From Thalassotalea fonticola (GTDB taxonomy: Bacteria; Pseudomonadota; Gammaproteobacteria; Enterobacterales; Alteromonadaceae), in the NCBI RefSeq assembly GCF_032911225.1, contig NZ_CP136600.1, forward strand, positions 744,001 through 808,000: DNA of 64,000 bases, written 5' to 3'. Numbering within the stretch: the first letter of the stretch is position 1; each line of letters begins with the position of its first letter. This document shows positions 60,725 to 64,000 of the stretch, in pieces. The notes under the pieces were generated by a model. The model saw nothing but the letters and a program-made list of their open reading frames with translations. It was not told where the DNA came from and ran no database searches. The position numbers and the translations under genes were made by a program.

Positions 60725-63700
60725 ATGACCATTAATAAGAGTCAACATAATTTGTTGTTGGCAGTATTTCTTATCCTTACCTCTTTAATTCCACTTTTCA
60801 GTGCAAAGACGATTGCATCCAATATTAGTAACCAAAATCAAATTCAGTTTACGAATTTAAATAATGTTGAAACCTTGTCTCACCCAGCTGTAAATACCAT
60901 AACTCAAGATGAAATGGGATTTATCTGGTTGGGTAATCAAAATGGTTTGAATCGTTTTGATGGTATTTCTTCAACGACCTATACCCATATTCCTGGAGTA
61001 TCAACTAGTCTTGCAAGTAATTGGGTAAATAAAGTCTTTGTTGATTCAGAAGGGCGGTTATGGGTGCTTGGTAATGGCGGTATCAGCTTATATTTACCTG
61101 AAATTGAAGGTTTTGAAAATTTTAAAAGTAATGATCTCAATAACGATGTTTTAGGAAATATATATAAATCAGTTGTCGAGGATGACAAAGGGCTACTTTG
61201 GTTTGGTAGTGCCGATAAAGGCATTACAATTTTTGACTTTAAAACCTCTTCTTTTAAGGCTCATGAACAACTAAAAACTGACTCTATTGCAGACCTTAAT
61301 TTTGATAACAATCAAAATTTATGGGTGGCAACTGAAAAAGATGGCTTAAAAGTAAAATTAGCGGGAGACTCTAATTTTTCTACATTCAATACTAAAACTG
61401 AGATTTCAATTCCAACTGACAAGATTGAAACCATTTTTGAAGATCAAGATGATCGGGTTTGGGTTGCTACAGAAGATGCAGGAGTATTTCAATTTGAACT
61501 AAATAAAGGTGTTACCAAAACATTTTCGTTTAAAGAAAATAACCCTAACAGCATTTGCTCTAATTTTGTTCGTGATATATATCAAGACAGCAAAGGCAAC
61601 CTTTGGTTTGCAACTGACAATGGACTTTGTTTATATGATGAACAAAATGATTCATTTGTTAAGCATAATCACGAAAACGCAAGATCAAACAGTTTAATTC
61701 ATGACAGAGTAACTTCAGTATTTCAAGATACAGGTGGAGTGATGTGGGTAGGGACTTTTGCCGGAGTTAGTCGTTGGAATGCGGTATTAACTCCGTTTAC
61801 TCATGTTAGTAAAAATTTTGGCATGGGCAAAGAGCTTTCATCAAATGTTGTTGCTGCACTTTCAGAAGATTCAATCGGTAATATTTATGTCGGCACATGG
61901 GGCGGAGGCCTCAATATCATAGAAACTGAAACTGGTAATATAACACAACTCCATGCCGACAAAACCAATCCTGTAGCGTTGCAGGATGAGCGAGTAATGA
62001 GTTTATTTATTGATGAGTCTGACAACCTTTGGCTTGGAACTTTCGGCGCGGGTTTACATTTTCGTGCTAATCAAAGTGATGAATTTAAAATTTATCAACA
62101 TGATCCTGATGATCAAAACTCCATTAGTAGCAATGCCATTAGTAAAATAGTCGAACTGGATAACGGCTCAGTAATCGTTGCTACATTTGGTGGAGGGATA
62201 AACATTCTACATAAAAATGGCAACATCTCTAGAATAATGCATGATGTAAATGACGACAACTCTATATCGAGTAATAAAGTTATTGACGTAATCGTTGAAA
62301 ACAAACAAAGCCTTTGGATAGCAACACGTGACGCAGGTATTAATCATTATAATTTAGCAACTGGTGACAATACTCGTTTTCAAGTTAATGATAAACAAGA
62401 AGGCTCTATCAGAACTAATTTTAATGTAGGTATGCTAAATACCGCTGACTATATCTGGGTTGCCACAGAAGACTTTGGTATCGCTCGATTAAATAAGAAT
62501 GAGTATTATCAGGGGAATGTTGAATTTGAACACATAGGTATAAGCGATGGAATGCCTAGTAATGTGGCTTATGGTCTGGTTGAGGATGACCATGGTTATA
62601 TTTGGGTAAGCCATACTCGAGGTTTAACTCGTATATCCTCGAATGATTTAAGTATAAACAACTTTAATAAGACTCATGGTTTACAAGAAGATGACTTTAA
62701 CGCAGGAGCCTATTTCAAATCCAAAACCGGGCGAATTTATTTCGGTGGCCCAAATGGTTTCAACTCGTTTATGCCAGATAATGTTCCTATTAATAAATAC
62801 AAACCGCCTTTACGGTTTACTAAATTTTCCAAAAACAACAAATCATTACCGATACACCATATGTTTCGTAATGATGGCGTGTTAGAGCTTGATTACTCAG
62901 ATTCATTTTTAGATTTTAAATTTGCTGCATTAGATTATACCAAGCCAGAAAATAACAAATATCAATACATGATGGAAGGCTTGAATTCAGAGTGGATAGA
63001 AACCACCAGCAATAATATTCCATTCACCAGTTTACAACATGGTAATTATTTATTAAGGGTTAAAGGCTCTAATAATGACGGTATTTGGAGCTCAGATGAA
63101 CTGTCTATAGCAATTCATGTTAACCCGCCTATTTGGCTAAGTTGGCCCGCATATTTTTGCTATTTTTTAATATTGTTTATTGCAATTTTTCTAATGTATA
63201 AACGCCAACTATACAAACGTCAGCAATTAATAGACTCGAAAGAACAATTACAAGCTGAAGTAAATTTACGTACGCAAGAATTACAAAATGCAAACAGTGC
63301 ACTTGAACAAGCAATTGTCGACACTAACTCTGCAAAAGAGCTTGCTGAGAAGGCTGCAAAAGCAAAAGCAAATTTCTTAGCCACTATGAGCCATGAAATT
63401 CGAACACCGATGAATAGTATTATTGGCATGAGCGATCTCTTACTTAAAACAGGGTTAAATAGAACGCAAAACCATTATGCAGAGTCAGTGCAAAAAGCGG
63501 GTTCAATGTTATTAGAATTAATTAACGACATATTAGATTTTTCTAAAATGGAAGCTGAAAAAGTAAAATTAGATCTGCAAGTTTTTGGCTATCACCAACT
63601 CATTGAAGAAACTTGTTTTCTTTTTGCAAACAAAGCTCATGAGAAAGGTGTCGAGCTAGCGATTGATATTGAGCCAACATGTGCCAATTTAATTAAATCT

Positions 63701-64000
63701 GACTCGCTACGTATTAGGCAAATTATTGCAAATTTGTTAGGTAATGCCATTAAGTTTACCGAAGTTGGGTTTATTGAGCTTAATACCTACTCGGATAGCG
63801 AGTATTTATACATTGCCGTTAAAGACAGTGGTGTTGGTATTAGTAAAGCGAATCAAAGCAAAATATTTCAGTCTTTTCAGCAAGAGGACAACTCAACAAC
63901 ACGTAAATTTGGCGGCACAGGCTTGGGGTTAGCGATAACTAAAAAGCTGGTGCAATTAATGTCAGGTTCTATTTCTGTTGATTCTATCTCAGGAGAAGGC
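60725..64000 (+). CDS. Two-component propeller/Y_Y_Y sensor histidine kinase, hybrid-type (runs off the window)
   Basis: At least 1092 codons, open to the right edge. ATG 60725 gives a signal or anchor helix ([20 protein letters not shown]). About twelve to fourteen Reg_prop blades follow ([55 protein letters not shown] and so on to about residue 700). The Y_Y_Y domain comes next ([36 protein letters not shown]), then a transmembrane helix ([20 protein letters not shown]), a coiled coil, and HisKA with the acceptor His in [20 protein letters not shown]. The ATPase domain has [16 protein letters not shown] and [21 protein letters not shown] receiver or effector may follow beyond the edge. A large periplasmic ligand sensor. 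Confidence 0.9.
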   Translation, partial: MTINKSQHNLLLAVFLILTSLIPLFSAKTIASNISNQNQIQFTNLNNVETLSHPAVNTITQDEMGFIWLGNQNGLNRFDGISSTTYTHIPGVSTSLASNWVNKVFVDSEGRLWVLGNGGISLYLPEIEGFENFKSNDLNNDVLGNIYKSVVEDDKGLLWFGSADKGITIFDFKTSSFKAHEQLKTDSIADLNFDNNQNLWVATEKDGLKVKLAGDSNFSTFNTKTEISIPTDKIETIFEDQDDRVWVATEDAGVFQFELNKGVTKTFSFKENNPNSICSNFVRDIYQDSKGNLWFATDNGLCLYDEQNDSFVKHNHENARSNSLIHDRVTSVFQDTGGVMWVGTFAGVSRWNAVLTPFTHVSKNFGMGKELSSNVVAALSEDSIGNIYVGTWGGGLNIIETETGNITQLHADKTNPVALQDERVMSLFIDESDNLWLGTFGAGLHFRANQSDEFKIYQHDPDDQNSISSNAISKIVELDNGSVIVATFGGGINILHKNGNISRIMHDVNDDNSISSNKVIDVIVENKQSLWIATRDAGINHYNLATGDNTRFQVNDKQEGSIRTNFNVGMLNTADYIWVATEDFGIARLNKNEYYQGNVEFEHIGISDGMPSNVAYGLVEDDHGYIWVSHTRGLTRISSNDLSINNFNKTHGLQEDDFNAGAYFKSKTGRIYFGGPNGFNSFMPDNVPINKYKPPLRFTKFSKNNKSLPIHHMFRNDGVLELDYSDSFLDFKFAALDYTKPENNKYQYMMEGLNSEWIETTSNNIPFTSLQHGNYLLRVKGSNNDGIWSSDELSIAIHVNPPIWLSWPAYFCYFLILFIAIFLMYKRQLYKRQQLIDSKEQLQAEVNLRTQELQNANSALEQAIVDTNSAKELAEKAAKAKANFLATMSHEIRTPMNSIIGMSDLLLKTGLNRTQNHYAESVQKAGSMLLELINDILDFSKMEAEKVKLDLQVFGYHQLIEETCFLFANKAHEKGVELAIDIEPTCANLIKSDSLRIRQIIANLLGNAIKFTEVGFIELNTYSDSEYLYIAVKDSGVGISKANQSKIFQSFQQEDNSTTRKFGGTGLGLAITKKLVQLMSGSISVDSISGEG

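Overview
The window is AT-rich chromosomal DNA from a marine gammaproteobacterium of the Alteromonadales, most likely Colwelliaceae (Colwellia/Thalassotalea-like). This is inferred from the gene content and from family-level protein resemblance (thrS-infC-rpmI-rplT, ribE divergent from a MATE pump, mltD/gloB, a lysine-riboswitch lysC, sbcB). No database search was possible.

Layout. 1-2.07 kb: end of a branched-chain 2-oxoacid dehydrogenase operon (E1 beta, E2). 2.07-17 kb: an accessory region of mostly single, small or secreted genes separated by long non-coding stretches. It holds an AAA ATPase, an orphan Imm27-type immunity protein, a PKD-repeat lipoprotein, a PLD-like membrane protein, an RDD membrane protein and a DHFR-like protein. 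Several families of degenerate dispersed repeats occur here; one family lies just 5' of at least seven small genes, always in the same orientation relative to the gene. 17-24 kb: a DEAD-box helicase, a DUF1330 pseudogene, and a LysR-controlled cluster (glutathionyl-hydroquinone reductase, DMT exporter, FMN reductase) with a shared promoter element. 24-38 kb: core genes, namely tRNA-Val, MATE pump/ribE, thrS-infC-rpmI-rplT, purC, mltD, gloB, a methyltransferase and an FGGY kinase. 38-52 kb: a Nif3-like protein, an arsR-GAPDH-arsJ arsenic operon, cytochrome b561/YceI, lysC behind a lysine riboswitch, an HlyD/DUF3302 pair, glutathione peroxidase, a 3-hydroxyisobutyrate dehydrogenase-like enzyme, a DUF4382 lipoprotein and exonuclease I.

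52.9-64 kb holds the most interesting assembly. A four-gene operon encodes a BamA/POTRA-like outer-membrane protein, a DUF4390-like protein, an NtrY-type histidine kinase and an NtrC-type sigma-54 activator, and it has a sigma-54-like promoter of its own. Directly downstream lies a subtilase (S8) gene. It has a near-consensus sigma-54 promoter preceded by five direct copies of a TCGCCATATTTT-like box, and its C-terminus carries eleven perfect-length AHLWPQ hexapeptide repeats. A six-copy array of about 52-bp hairpin-forming repeats follows, then a large hybrid-type propeller/Y_Y_Y sensor kinase that runs off the window. My reading (inference) is a dedicated envelope-sensing sigma-54 circuit whose output is the repeat-tailed protease.
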